Origin: Streptomyces violaceusniger Tu 4113
Lineage (GTDB): Bacteria > Actinomycetota > Actinomycetes > Streptomycetales > Streptomycetaceae
Assembly (NCBI RefSeq): GCF_000147815.2
Contig: NC_015957.1
Coordinates: 7,812,001-7,876,000 of the forward strand
Reading direction: 5' to 3'
DNA: 64,000 nucleotides
Shown in pieces: positions 51,957 through 60,984 of the stretch. Position 1 is the first letter of the stretch, and each line of letters starts with the position of its first letter. The position numbers and the translations under genes are program-made. A model generated the notes under the pieces. The model searched no databases. It was not told the DNA's origin and saw only the letters and a list, made by a program, of their open reading frames with translations.

Positions 51957-53129
51957 CTAGAACGGCGTCAGCGTGAGCGTGATCCCCTTGGGGGCGGTGT
52001 CCTGGATGTAGGACGCGAACTCGGCCACGTCATCGAAGGCGAAGCCGTACGCCTTGCCGTCCACGGTCGCCGCGTGCATGGCCTTGGCGTAGTGGTTGGT
52101 GACCTCCCCACCGTAGAAGGCGGCCGGGTCGGTGGTCGGCTGGGCGTCGGTGTTGTGCAGCGTGGTGCGGTTGAAGCCCGCGCCGAGGATCGCCGCGACC
52201 GGGCCCGTCGTCCCGTCGTTGGGGGCGGCCAGGGCGCCGTCGCAGAACAGCACGTCCTTGGTGGAGGGCTTGTCGAAGGAGACCGACGCCGGGCCGGTGA
52301 AGGCGAACTTCCCGCCGCTCACCCGGCCGGTGAAGGTGCCCGCGTTGGTGGTGACCTTGAGGTCCTTCGAGCCGTAGGCGTCCCAGACCTGGTCGATGTA
52401 CGACGCGAAGTAGTCCTCCGCGAACAGCCCCGCGCCCATGCCATGGCCCGGAGCGATCACCCGCAGATTGTCGCCGACGATCAGCTTCTTGTAGGCGTCG
52501 ACACCGGCGAGGTCGGAGAAGACCTTGGCGCGGGCGCCGTCCTTGAGGGTGCCGGTCGTCTGGTCCTGGGCACCGGTGAGGTGGATCGACAGCGGGACGC
52601 TGAACATGTCCACCATCGTGGTGTTGCAGAACATCCCGGAGTCGTTGTATGTGAACTCCGCGCAGTCGTGCATGATGTCGAAGTTCGGGTCGCCGGACAC
52701 CCAGCCGGCCGGGTACTGCAGCGCGGCCTTGCCCGCCCCGTCCTCGACCACCTTGAGCTTGAGCTTCGAGCCGAGCGCGACATAGATCCGGCCCGACATC
52801 TGCGGCAGGTTCAGCTTGGTGTCGCCGCCTCCGGCCAGCGGGATCGCGTAGTCGGTGAAGCCGTCCGAGCCGTTGTCGGACATCGCGACGGGGGCGATGG
52901 TGCCGTCGGGGGTGACGTGGACCTGCCGGTCGCCCTCGTTGCCGACGATGTAGAGCCAGACCGATGCGTTGTCGTACTGCCCCGTCTTGTTGACGACGGT
53001 CAGGGGCAGGGAGGCGGCGGCCTTCGCGCTCGGCGCACCGCTGGCACGGCCGCCGGCGAAGGCCAGGCCGGTTCCTGCGGCAGCGGCGGAGGCGGCTATG
53101 CCACCCAGCAGCTTCCTGCGACTGATCAT
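51957..53129 (-). CDS. GH64 endo-beta-1,3-glucanase, Tat-secreted
   Basis: 390-aa secreted enzyme of the GH64 thaumatin-like family, laminaripentaose-producing type, which cuts fungal/algal beta-1,3-glucan. The signal has a twin-arginine motif (MISRRKLLGG) and a long hydrophobic core ending near ASGAP, so export by Tat is likely. Glu158 (HDCAEFTYND) and Asp174 (TMVDMFSVPL) are spaced by 16 residues, as are the catalytic Glu154/Asp170 of the S. matensis enzyme. Other family marks: GHGMGAGLFAEDYFASYIDQVW and FYGGEVTNHYAKAMHA. ATG 53129; GAGGAG lies 10 nt upstream. No carbohydrate-binding module. Confidence 0.9.
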   Translation of the reverse strand: MISRRKLLGGIAASAAAAGTGLAFAGGRASGAPSAKAAASLPLTVVNKTGQYDNASVWLYIVGNEGDRQVHVTPDGTIAPVAMSDNGSDGFTDYAIPLAGGGDTKLNLPQMSGRIYVALGSKLKLKVVEDGAGKAALQYPAGWVSGDPNFDIMHDCAEFTYNDSGMFCNTTMVDMFSVPLSIHLTGAQDQTTGTLKDGARAKVFSDLAGVDAYKKLIVGDNLRVIAPGHGMGAGLFAEDYFASYIDQVWDAYGSKDLKVTTNAGTFTGRVSGGKFAFTGPASVSFDKPSTKDVLFCDGALAAPNDGTTGPVAAILGAGFNRTTLHNTDAQPTTDPAAFYGGEVTNHYAKAMHAATVDGKAYGFAFDDVAEFASYIQDTAPKGITLTLTPF

Positions 53130-53200
53130 GATGATGGTGCTCCTCGGCGTAGTGGGGGTTGCCGGGAAAATGGCGTGGGGGGTAACGAGAAGCACGAATT

Positions 53201-53212
53201 GAGAGCGCTCTC
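53201..53212. promoter_or_regulatory. LacI-family operator upstream of the beta-1,3-glucanase gene
   Basis: GAGAGCGCTCTC is a perfect 12-bp palindrome with the central GAGCGCTC typical of LacI-family sites in Streptomyces such as the CebR box (TGGGAGCGCTCCCA). It is 72 bp before the GH64 ATG, where it can overlap the promoter, and suggests induction by a glucan breakdown product. Confidence 0.7.
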
Positions 53213-53239
53213 TCGTTCCTCTGCCCAGCACCCTGCCGA

Positions 53240-54400
53240 TCAACGGCCGGGCCCGTCAACCCCTTCACGCAGAAAGGTCTGCACCAACTCATCGTAGACG
53301 CTGAGGACATGGGCGACGGTGTCGTCCTCTGTCGGCCAGCCGGCCGTCCGCGCCCGCCCCGCCGCGGCGAGCTCCACCCGGCGCACCGGATCGGCGAGCA
53401 GCCCGGTCACGGCGTCGGCCAGGGCCTTGGGATCGCCGTACGGGACGAGTTCGGCCGCGTCCCCGACCAGCTCCGGCACCCCGCCCACCGCCGTGGCCAC
53501 CAGCGGCACCCCCGCGTGCAGCGCCTCCTGGGCCAGCAGCGAGCGTGCCTCCCAGCGGCTGGAAAGCACCGCCACATCGGCCGCGGAGAGCAGCCCCGGC
53601 ACATCCTCACGCCGGCCGAGCAGCCGCACCGGCAGCCCCTCCAGGTCGATCCGGCGCTGCAGCACCGCACGGTCCGGCCCCTCCCCCGCCACCACCAGCA
53701 GCGGCTGCGGGTCCAGCACCCGCCAGCGCCGCGCCGCGTCCAGCAGCGGGCCGTGGCCGGCCACCGCCTCCAGCCGACCCGCCGTGACCAGCAATGGCCG
53801 CTCCACCACACCCAGTTCGGCCCGCGCCTTCTGGCGGCGGCCGTCACCGGGCTCCGGTGCCGGGCGCGGGGCGGGCACCGCGACCGGCGCCAGCCGCGCA
53901 TCGCGAGCACCGCGGGCCCGGGCCCGCTCCACCAGATCCGAGGAGGCCCCCAGCACGATCGCGGCGGCCCGCGCCACCCGGCGCTCCATCAGCCCGACGA
54001 GACGGGCCCGCGCCCCCTCGGCGTCCACACGGGTGTGCCAGGTGACGATCAGCGGCACATTCCGGCCACGCAGCGCCACCGCGGCCAGCAGCCCCGAACG
54101 CAGCCCGTGGGCGTGCACCAGGGCCGCTCCGAGGGTGGCCCTGCGCAGCGACGCCATGCTTCCGGCGCCCGTCAGCGCGTCGAGCCCGGTGAACCGCGCT
54201 CCCGTCCGGGTGAAGCCGTAGCCCCGCTCGGCGCTCCAGGGCCCGCAGACGGTCACCCGCAGTCCGCGCGCCACCAGCCCGGCCGACAGCGACCGCACAT
54301 GCACCCCGCTGCCCGAACTCCCGCCGCCCAGCACCTGAACGGCGTGCAGCGACGACTGCCCGGGCGGCGGGACCGGGGTGCTACTCGCGGTACTGCTCAC
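53240..54400 (-). CDS. GT4 family glycosyltransferase
   Basis: 386-aa GT-B glycosyltransferase. Donor-binding start VQVLGGGSSGSGVHVRSLSAGL; C-terminal domain with LLVTAGRLEAVAGHGPLLDAA, LLVVAGEGPDRAVLQRRI and the E-x7-E motif in SRWEARSLLAQEALHAGVPLVA. GTG 54400 has AGGAG 10 nt upstream. In Streptomyces such a gene sits beside recN; what it glycosylates is unknown. Its stop is 28 bp from the operator of the GH64 gene, which follows on the same strand. Confidence 0.86.
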   Translation of the reverse strand: MSSTASSTPVPPPGQSSLHAVQVLGGGSSGSGVHVRSLSAGLVARGLRVTVCGPWSAERGYGFTRTGARFTGLDALTGAGSMASLRRATLGAALVHAHGLRSGLLAAVALRGRNVPLIVTWHTRVDAEGARARLVGLMERRVARAAAIVLGASSDLVERARARGARDARLAPVAVPAPRPAPEPGDGRRQKARAELGVVERPLLVTAGRLEAVAGHGPLLDAARRWRVLDPQPLLVVAGEGPDRAVLQRRIDLEGLPVRLLGRREDVPGLLSAADVAVLSSRWEARSLLAQEALHAGVPLVATAVGGVPELVGDAAELVPYGDPKALADAVTGLLADPVRRVELAAAGRARTAGWPTEDDTVAHVLSVYDELVQTFLREGVDGPGR

Positions 54401-54549
54401 GCGGGCGGAGCTCCTGAGACGGTGTCGGGGCGAAACGGAGGGACCGCCCAAGGATGCCAGCACTCGCCGAACCCTCGTCGCAACGCTCCCCGGCGACGTC
54501 TACCCCGAACTCGCCCGCATGTCCGCGACACCACCCTTTCGGGTGAAGG

Positions 54550-56295
54550 TCAGCGTCCCGCGCGTGCCGCCTCCAGGAGCTCTTCCGCATGCGCCCGCGC
54601 GAGTTCGGAGTCCTCCTGGCCCGCGAGCATCCGCGACAGCTCCCGTACGCGGTCCTCGCCCTCCATGGCCTTGACCCCGCTGCGTGTCACCGCCCCGTCG
54701 TTGGTCTTCTCGACCACCAGATGCCGGTCGGCGAACGCCGCGACCTGCGGCAGATGGGTGACCACCACGACCTGCGCGGAGCGCGCGAGCCGGGCCAGCC
54801 GACGGCCCACCTCGACCGCCGCCTTACCGCCGACGCCCGCGTCCACCTCGTCGAAGAGATATGTCGGTACGGGGTCCGAGCCCGCGAACACGACCTCGAC
54901 CGCGAGCATCACCCGCGACAGCTCACCTCCGGAGGCGCCCTTGGCGATCGGCCGGGGCGGGGCGCCCGGATGCGGGGCGAGCAGCAGCTCGACCTCGTCG
55001 GCGCCATGCGGCCCGAAAACGACCGCGCGGCCGCCCACCTCGACGCCGTCCGCCTCCGTCTCGGTCTGGTGAATCGCGAACGTGACCCGGGCATGCGGCA
55101 TCGCCAGCGAGGCCAGCTCGGCCGTGACCGCCTCCGCGAAACGCCCCGCCGCCTCCGTACGGGCGTCGGTGAGCGTCTGCGCCAGCTCGCCCAGCTCGGC
55201 GCGGAGCGCGTCGCGCTCGGCGGCCAGCTCGCCGATCCGGTCGTCGTCGCCGTCGAGCTCGGCCAGCCGGGCGGCGCCCTGCTCCGCCCAGGCCAGCACG
55301 TCCGCGATGGTCTCGCCGTACTTACGGGTCAGCTGCGCCAGCGCGGCGCGGCGCTCCTCGACGACACCCAGGCGGATCGGGTCGGCGTCGAGGTTGTCGG
55401 CGTACCCCGCGAGATCCCCGGCCACATCGGACACCAGGATGCCGATCTCACCGATCCGGTCGGCGAGCCCGGCCAGCGCCGAGTCATGGGAACGCACGGC
55501 CTCAACGGCGCGATGGGCGCCCGCGACCAGGGTGGCCGCGTCCACGCCCTCCGGGTCCTCCGGGATCCCGGCGAGGGCGGCGTGCGCGAGCGCGGCGGCG
55601 GACGCCAGGGCCTCGGCGTGCCCCAGCCGTTCGGCCTCGGCCGCCAGCTCGACGTCCTCACCGGGCCGGGGCTCGGCGTCCGCGACCTCTTCGAGCCCGA
55701 ACCGCAGCAGATCCGCCTCCTGCGCCCGCTCGCGGGCCCGCGTGGTCAACTCCTCCCACTCGGCCGAGACGGCACGCAGCCGGCGATAGGCCCCCGCGTA
55801 CTTCTCCAGGGGCCCGGCCACCGCGTCTCCCGCGTACCGGTCCAGCGCCTGCCGCTGCCGGGCGGGCCGCAGCAGCCCCTGCTGATCGGTCTGGCCGTGC
55901 ACGGCCACCAGATCGTCGGCCAACTCGCCCAGCAGCCCCACGGGCACCGACCGGCCGCCCACATGCGCGCGCGACCGCCCCTCGGCGGAGAGCGTACGGC
56001 TGATCAGCAGCACGCCGTCCTCGAGCTCGGCCCCCGCTTCCTCGGCCCTTACGGCCGCCGCCGAACGGGCGTCGACCGTAATGCGCCCCTCGACGACCGC
56101 CGCCTTGGCCCCGATCCGCACCAGGGCGGCATCGGCCCGGCCGCCCAGCAGCAGCCCGAGGCTGGTGACGACCATGGTCTTGCCCGCGCCGGTCTCACCG
56201 GTCACCGCGGTGAAGCCGGGCGACAGCTCGACGACCGCGTCGTCGATGACGCCCAGCGCACGTATCCGCATCTCCTCCAGCACGTGCACGACCAT
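54550..56295 (-). CDS. recN: DNA repair protein RecN
   Basis: 581-aa SMC-like ATPase in double-strand-break repair. Walker [19 protein letters not shown] at the N-terminus, a helical central region for the coiled coil, then signature [16 protein letters not shown] and Walker [18 protein letters not shown], and [17 protein letters not shown] 56295 ([14 protein letters not shown]) is taken; GTG/ATG codons at 56289, 56283 and 56271 are alternatives, with the core starting at [10 protein letters not shown]. No canonical LexA box was seen upstream. Confidence 0.94.
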   Translation of the reverse strand: MVVHVLEEMRIRALGVIDDAVVELSPGFTAVTGETGAGKTMVVTSLGLLLGGRADAALVRIGAKAAVVEGRITVDARSAAAVRAEEAGAELEDGVLLISRTLSAEGRSRAHVGGRSVPVGLLGELADDLVAVHGQTDQQGLLRPARQRQALDRYAGDAVAGPLEKYAGAYRRLRAVSAEWEELTTRARERAQEADLLRFGLEEVADAEPRPGEDVELAAEAERLGHAEALASAAALAHAALAGIPEDPEGVDAATLVAGAHRAVEAVRSHDSALAGLADRIGEIGILVSDVAGDLAGYADNLDADPIRLGVVEERRAALAQLTRKYGETIADVLAWAEQGAARLAELDGDDDRIGELAAERDALRAELGELAQTLTDARTEAAGRFAEAVTAELASLAMPHARVTFAIHQTETEADGVEVGGRAVVFGPHGADEVELLLAPHPGAPPRPIAKGASGGELSRVMLAVEVVFAGSDPVPTYLFDEVDAGVGGKAAVEVGRRLARLARSAQVVVVTHLPQVAAFADRHLVVEKTNDGAVTRSGVKAMEGEDRVRELSRMLAGQEDSELARAHAEELLEAARAGR

Positions 56296-56910
56296 ACGAG
56301 GTTTGGCCGGTGCGATGCGACGAAGGGGCGCCACTTATGGGGTCGACCCGCACAGATGCCCGGTGCGGACGGCGGGCGCCTCCGGCGGAAAGCCCCCACC
56401 CCGCCCCTTCCCGAAGCACGCGGCTCCGCCCCCGCACCCCGCCGGGGCTCCGCCCCGGACCCCGCTCCTCAAACGCCGGAGGGGCTGAATTTTCCGCCCC
56501 GGACGATCGGGAACCGCACACCACCCGTGCCACCGACGGGCACCCGCAAGACCGCGAGAAGGGGGCGGGGCCGCACCCACCCCCACCCAACACCCTGCCC
56601 CCGGCCCCCGGCCCCCGGGCTGGACGCGGGACGTACAGGCGGCCCGTGCCACCGTGCCACCGGGGCGCGGTCGCCGACGAGACGGGAGGCGGCGGGGTCG
56701 CAGGGGTGGGGTCCTGGACGCTTACGTGTATGTGTGGCGCCGATCTCCGGCCCGCCCGACGCCCCCGGTCAATGGCGCCGTAAATATACGGTCCAGGGCC
56801 CCGCCTCGGAGGCCCCGCACCCGGCACCCGGCACGCAACCGACCGCGCACCCAAGGGCGCACCCGGTACCCACCACCACACAGGGCCACCACGCCCCACC
56901 AGCCACAAAA
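56296..56910. other. 615-bp gene-free region with dispersed repeat, between recN and nadK
   Basis: No gene on either strand. At 56444-56493 there is a GGGGCTCCGCCCCGG hairpin followed by ACCCCGCTCCTCAAACGCCG, GAGGGGCTGAATTTT, which I recognise as a frequent Streptomyces intergenic element. At 56778-56791 an AT-rich inverted repeat CCGTA-AATA-TACGG stands out and may be part of a recN promoter on the minus strand. The right end (56830-56910) is ACC-rich low-complexity sequence. Confidence 0.6.
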
Positions 56911-57936
56911 CTAGTGCGGCGCCCCCCGCCACCCCGCCACCGGCAAGGCGAACTTGGCGACCAAGCGGTCCGTGAACGACGCATGGTGGAGTCGGGCCAG
57001 CCGCACCGGTACCGCGCCCCGCCGCACCTCCACCCGCGCCCCCGCCGGCAGCTCCACCGTGCGGCGGCCGTCGCACCACAGCACCCCATGCGGAGTCTGC
57101 GGCTGCACCTCCACCGCGAGCACCGACTTCGGCGACGTCACCAGCGGCTTGGCGAACAGCGCGTGAGCGCTGATCGGCACCATCAGCAGCGCCTCCACCT
57201 CGGGCCACACCACCGGGCCGCCCGCCGAGAACGCGTAGGCCGTCGAGCCGGTCGGGGTCGCGCAGACCACGCCGTCGCCGCCGAAGCGCGAGACCGGCCG
57301 GTTGTCGACCTCCGTGACGACCTCGAGCAGCCGCTCACGCGCCGCCTTCTCGACCGACGCCTCGTTCAGCGCCCAGTCCGTGTGCACGATGTGCCCGTCG
57401 TTGCGGACGAGCACATCGATCGTCATCCGCTCCTCGACCTCGTACTGCCGGGTCACCACCCGGTCCACGACCTTGTCGAGATCGTCCCGCTCGGCCTCGG
57501 CCAGGAAGCCCACCCGCCCGAGGTTCACCCCGAGCATCGGCACACCCGAGACCCGGGCGAACTCCGCTCCGCGCAGCAGCGTCCCGTCCCCGCCGAGCAC
57601 GATCAGCAGCTCACAGCCGTTCAGCACGTCACGGCCCGCGTCGACGCGTTCGACAGCGGGTGGCAGCGGCAGGTCCGCGGCCTCGGCAGCGAGCACCCGC
57701 ACCCCGATACCGCTGCGCAGCAGCCCCTGAACGACCAGTTCGGCGCTGCGGATGGCCGCCGGGCGGCCGGTGTGCGCAAGCAGGAAGACAGTGCGGTCCG
57801 CCGTCGGCTCGGCCGTCGGCGTGAACGGCACGTGCGCCGTTTCGGGCATAGCCCCCTCGGCCACGCCCGCCCCGGCCGCGGCCGTCTCGGACACGGACGC
57901 TGCTTCCTTCTCCTGCGCTGCTTCTGAAGTGGTCAA
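56911..57936 (-). CDS. nadK: NAD kinase
   Basis: 341-aa NAD/ATP (polyphosphate) kinase making NADP. The GGDGT motif ([16 protein letters not shown]), [21 protein letters not shown] and [22 protein letters not shown] are intact. The first 45 residues are an Ala/Glu-rich extension, longer than usual. TTG 57936 overlaps the tlyA stop (TTGA) and has GGAGGGG 5 nt upstream. Confidence 0.95.
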   Translation of the reverse strand: MTTSEAAQEKEAASVSETAAAGAGVAEGAMPETAHVPFTPTAEPTADRTVFLLAHTGRPAAIRSAELVVQGLLRSGIGVRVLAAEAADLPLPPAVERVDAGRDVLNGCELLIVLGGDGTLLRGAEFARVSGVPMLGVNLGRVGFLAEAERDDLDKVVDRVVTRQYEVEERMTIDVLVRNDGHIVHTDWALNEASVEKAARERLLEVVTEVDNRPVSRFGGDGVVCATPTGSTAYAFSAGGPVVWPEVEALLMVPISAHALFAKPLVTSPKSVLAVEVQPQTPHGVLWCDGRRTVELPAGARVEVRRGAVPVRLARLHHASFTDRLVAKFALPVAGWRGAPH

Positions 57937-58844
57937 CTGGGCCCCTCCGCCACTGCACGGTCAACATCCGCCGGGTCCAGTGCCGGCGCCCCGGCGCGCA
58001 TCCACAAAAAATACTCGACATTGCCCGACGGCCCCGGGAGCGGGCTGGCGGTCACGCCCAGGACGCCCAGTCCGAGTTCCGCCGCCCGACCGGCCACCGT
58101 ACGCACCGCCTCGGCGCGCAGGTCGGCGCTGCGGACCACTCCCCCGCTACCCAGCCGCTCCTTACCGACCTCGAACTGTGGTTTGACCATCAGCACCAGA
58201 TCGGCGTCGGGCGCCGCGCACCGCACGAGGGCGGGCAGTACCAGACCGAGCGGGATGAAGGAGAGGTCACCGACCACCAGGTCCACCGGTTCCCCACCAA
58301 TCCCCTCAAGTGTCAGCTCGCGTACGTTTGTACGGTCGTAAACGCTGACGCGTTCATCGCTCTGCAGCGACCAGGCGAGCTGGCCGTAGCCGACATCGAC
58401 GGCGAGCACCTGCGCGGCGCCCGCGCGCAGCAGGACGTCCGTGAAGCCTCCGGTCGACGCGCCCGCGTCCAGCGCCCGCCGCCCGGCGACCTTCAACCCG
58501 GCTCCGGCACCAGCGCCGGCTCCCGCCCCCGCCCCCACCGCCGCCGGTCGGACCCCGGATTCCTGCCCCGCGCCCGCACCCTCCCGGTACTCCTCGCTGA
58601 ACGCGTACAGCGCCCCCGCGAGCTTGTGGCCACCGCGCGAGACGTAGTCCGGATCGCTGTCGTCCTCGATCACGACGACGGCGGCGCTGGTCTCCACCTG
58701 CGTGGCCGGTTTGGTCGCCACCGCCCCGCCGACGGTGACCCGGCCCGCGGCGATCAACTGGCTCGCATGCTCACGCGAACGCGCCAGCTTGCGGCGCACC
58801 AGCTCCGCGTCGAGTCGTACGCGTCGTGGGCGGGTCACTGCCAC
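57933..58844 (-). CDS. tlyA: TlyA family rRNA 2'-O-methyltransferase/hemolysin-like
   Basis: 303-aa TlyA. N-terminal S4 domain (RVRLDAELVRRKLARSREHA), then the FtsJ-type methyltransferase: SRGGHKLAGAL with Lys, SAM site RRALDAGASTGGFTDVLL, Asp in VVGDLSFIPLGL, Lys in MVKPQFEVGKE and Glu in NVEYFLWM, giving the K-D-K-E tetrad. TlyA methylates 16S/23S rRNA and supports capreomycin action in mycobacteria. A 35-residue insert with an Ala-Gly dipeptide run (about residues 90-120) lies before the SAM site. GTG 58844; AGGAG 11 nt upstream. Confidence 0.92.
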   Translation of the reverse strand: MAVTRPRRVRLDAELVRRKLARSREHASQLIAAGRVTVGGAVATKPATQVETSAAVVVIEDDSDPDYVSRGGHKLAGALYAFSEEYREGAGAGQESGVRPAAVGAGAGAGAGAGAGLKVAGRRALDAGASTGGFTDVLLRAGAAQVLAVDVGYGQLAWSLQSDERVSVYDRTNVRELTLEGIGGEPVDLVVGDLSFIPLGLVLPALVRCAAPDADLVLMVKPQFEVGKERLGSGGVVRSADLRAEAVRTVAGRAAELGLGVLGVTASPLPGPSGNVEYFLWMRAGAPALDPADVDRAVAEGPS

Positions 58845-58860
58845 GGGTGGTTCAGCTCCT

Positions 58861-58964
58861 GAGGTCGTTCATGTAGCGGATGAGGTCATTGCGTAGCGGA
58901 CGAAGTCGTTTGCGTAACGGACGGGGTCGCTCACCCAGCCGACGGAGTCGTCTACGCAGCGGAC
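58861..58964. repeat. five degenerate 20-21-bp tandem repeats upstream of tlyA
   Basis: Units start at 58861, 58882, 58902, 58923 and 58944; consensus GAGGTCGTTTACGTAGCGGAC. They fill the gap between the tlyA start and the next gene and run 13 bp into that gene's 3' end. They would be in the tlyA leader if it shares a transcript. No spacer structure, so not CRISPR. Confidence 0.85.
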
Positions 58965-59446
58965 GGGGGCCGGGGGCCGGGCGCAGGGGGTCCGGGCCGC
59001 CGGTCGAGTGCTGTCAGCGTGTCGCGAAGACCCCCGTGGACATCCTCGTACACCGCCAGATGTCCGCTCGTCTCGAGGTGGTCGGCGTCGGCCAGCCGGT
59101 CGAGCCGGGCATCCACCTCGGGGACGCCGGTGGGCGTACGGTCCACGCCGAGCGGGGCCGGTTCAGCGGGGCCGGGCGGCTCCGGCACGGGCTCGGGCAC
59201 CGCCTCCGGCACCCCCTCCGGCGCCGCGCCCGATACGGCCTCCGACACCGGCTCCGGCGCCTCTTCCCGCCCCGTCCCGGGCCCGGGATCCGTCTCCACG
59301 CCCCCGCCCGTAACTGTGTACGGGACCGCGTCCGCACCGGGCGCCACACCAGCCCCCGGGTGCGGCTCGGGCGCGGCCTCCTCGGCCCGCTCGGCCGCCG
59401 TATCGGGCTGTGGGCCGGGCCATCCGGCCGACATCGGCTCGCTCAT
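58952..59446 (-). CDS. small Pro/Glu-rich protein of unknown function
   Basis: 164 aa. Residues 1-100 are disordered, rich in Pro, Glu, Ala and Gly with VPEAVPEPVPEP repeats. The last 60 are more complex: GVDRTPTGVPEVDARLDRLA then DHLETSGHLAVYEDVHGGLR, likely a short helical hairpin. I recall similar small proteins between tlyA and the SCP2 gene in other Streptomyces. ATG 59446; the start codon region has no strong ribosome site. Function unknown. Confidence 0.65.
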   Translation of the reverse strand: MSEPMSAGWPGPQPDTAAERAEEAAPEPHPGAGVAPGADAVPYTVTGGGVETDPGPGTGREEAPEPVSEAVSGAAPEGVPEAVPEPVPEPPGPAEPAPLGVDRTPTGVPEVDARLDRLADADHLETSGHLAVYEDVHGGLRDTLTALDRRPGPPAPGPRPPSAA

Positions 59447-59511
59447 GGCCCCGACGCTACCGCGAATCCCTCATTCTCCGACGTACGAGACCTGGGGTAA
59501 CGTCATCCGCG

Positions 59512-59859
59512 ATGGCGACCTTGGAACAGTGCCGCAGCGCACTCGACAAACTGGCGGAGAACCTCGTGAGCGCGAACGGGGACCTGCGCAGCGCTGCCGC
59601 GCTCGATCGCTCCGTGAGCTGCTGGATCACCGACCTGGACACCACCTTCGCCGGCCGTCTCGCGGACAGCCGGATCGAGAATGTGACGACCGAGCCTGGC
59701 CCGCCCGCCGAGCGTGCGCAGATCCGGCTGGCGATGACCGGCGACGACCTCGTGGCCCTGGTCGACGGTGAGCTGCACTTCGCACGGGCGTGGGGCAGCG
59801 GACGGATCAAGCTCGAGGCCGGGCTGCGCGACCTGCTGCGACTGCGGAAGCTGCTCTAG
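59512..59859 (+). CDS. SCP2 sterol-binding domain-like small protein
   Basis: 115-aa single-domain protein: MATLEQCRSALDKLAENLVS, RSVSCWITDLDTTFAGRL, RIENVTTEPGPPAERAQIRL, AMTGDDLVALVDGELHFARAW and GSGRIKLEAGLRDLLRLRKLL, matching the SCP-2 lipid-binding fold. Possible lipid/hydrophobic ligand carrier; no ligand known. GGTAAC lies a short way upstream with no ribosome site, so a leaderless transcript is possible. Divergent from the unknown gene on the left. Confidence 0.8.
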   Translation: MATLEQCRSALDKLAENLVSANGDLRSAAALDRSVSCWITDLDTTFAGRLADSRIENVTTEPGPPAERAQIRLAMTGDDLVALVDGELHFARAWGSGRIKLEAGLRDLLRLRKLL

Positions 59860-59967
59860 CCGCCACATCGGCTATGCCGCCGGCGGGGCACCGCAGCCGG
59901 CGCGCCCCAGGTCAGGGGCGCGGACGCCCACCCGACCGCGCCCCCCCACGAGCCCCCGGCAAGCCCC

Positions 59968-60894
59968 TCAGGACTCGCTCACGAAACCCGCCAGCGGCGT
60001 AGGCGCCTCGACCCGTGCCGTACGGGACCGGCGGGCGGCCGGGATGACCAGCGGCGTCCCCGTCTCCGGGTCGTCGATCACCTGGCACGGCAACCCGAAG
60101 ACCCGCTCCACCTGCTCCGCCGTGACCACGTCCCCCGGCGCCCCCTCGGCGACGATCTCGCCGCCCCGCATCGCGATCAGATGGGTGGCGTAGCGGGCGG
60201 CGTGGTTCAGGTCGTGCAGAACGGCGACGAGGGTACGGCCCTGCTCCTCGTGGAGCTGGGCGCACAGGTCCAGCACATCGATCTGGTGCTGGATGTCCAG
60301 ATAGGTCGTGGGCTCGTCGAGGAGCAGCAGCGGGGTCTGCTGGGCGATGGCCATCGCGATCCATACCCGCTGACGCTGACCGCCGGACAATTCGTCGACA
60401 TAACGATCCGCGAGCTCCGCCACCCCGGTCGCCGCCATCGATTCGTCGACGATCCGCTCGTCCGCCTCCGACCACTGCCGCAGCAGCCCCTGGTGGGGAT
60501 AGCGGCCGCGGGCGACCAGATCGGCGACGGTGATCCCGTCCGGGGCGATCGAGGACTGGGGCAGCAGCCCGAGCGTGCGGGCGACCTTCTTGGCGGGCAT
60601 CGTGCCGATCGCCTGCCCGTCCAGCAGCACCGATCCGGCCACCGGCTTGAGCATCCGGGACAGGGCGCGCAGCAGGGTCGACTTGCCGCAGGCGTTCGGC
60701 CCGACGATCACCGTGAAGGAGTGGTCGGGGATGGTCACGGACAGCTTCTCGGCGACGGTGCGCCGGTCGTAGGCGAGGGTCAGCCCCTCCGCCATGAGCC
60801 GCTGCCGCCCCTCAGCGCTGCCGCGCCCGCTGTCGCTCCCGCCGTCACTCCCGCTGCCGCCGTCGGCCACGGCCTGCCGGGTGTCCTTGTCCAT
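59968..60894 (-). CDS. siderophore ABC transporter ATP-binding protein
   Basis: 308-aa FepC/FecE-like ATPase for ferric siderophore import. A Gly/Ser/Asp-rich N-terminus of about 35 residues, then Walker [19 protein letters not shown]-loop LLPQSS, signature LSGGQRQRVWIAMAIAQ, Walker B LLLLDEPTTYLDIQHQ and H-loop AVLHDLNHAARY. ATG 60894 with GAAGG upstream; an ATG at 60930 is possible. Last gene of the iron-regulated operon, 90 bp after the second permease. Confidence 0.92.
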   Translation of the reverse strand: MDKDTRQAVADGGSGSDGGSDSGRGSAEGRQRLMAEGLTLAYDRRTVAEKLSVTIPDHSFTVIVGPNACGKSTLLRALSRMLKPVAGSVLLDGQAIGTMPAKKVARTLGLLPQSSIAPDGITVADLVARGRYPHQGLLRQWSEADERIVDESMAATGVAELADRYVDELSGGQRQRVWIAMAIAQQTPLLLLDEPTTYLDIQHQIDVLDLCAQLHEEQGRTLVAVLHDLNHAARYATHLIAMRGGEIVAEGAPGDVVTAEQVERVFGLPCQVIDDPETGTPLVIPAARRSRTARVEAPTPLAGFVSES

Positions 60895-60984
60895 GTCGCC
60901 TTCCGTCCGGGTCGTGCCCACAGTCGTCATATCCGCCCCAGCGTCATACCGGGCCCCAGCATCGCCCTGTCCATCCAAGCGCCC

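Noticed and set aside
56280..56800. LexA/SOS box upstream of recN.
   Set aside because: No GAAC-N4-GTTC type match was seen; the AT-rich inverted repeat CCGTA-AATA-TACGG does not fit the actinobacterial SOS consensus.
54589..57927. 1112-codon plus-strand frame spanning recN and nadK in antisense.
   Set aside because: Caused by GC bias; both minus-strand genes carry complete catalytic motifs.
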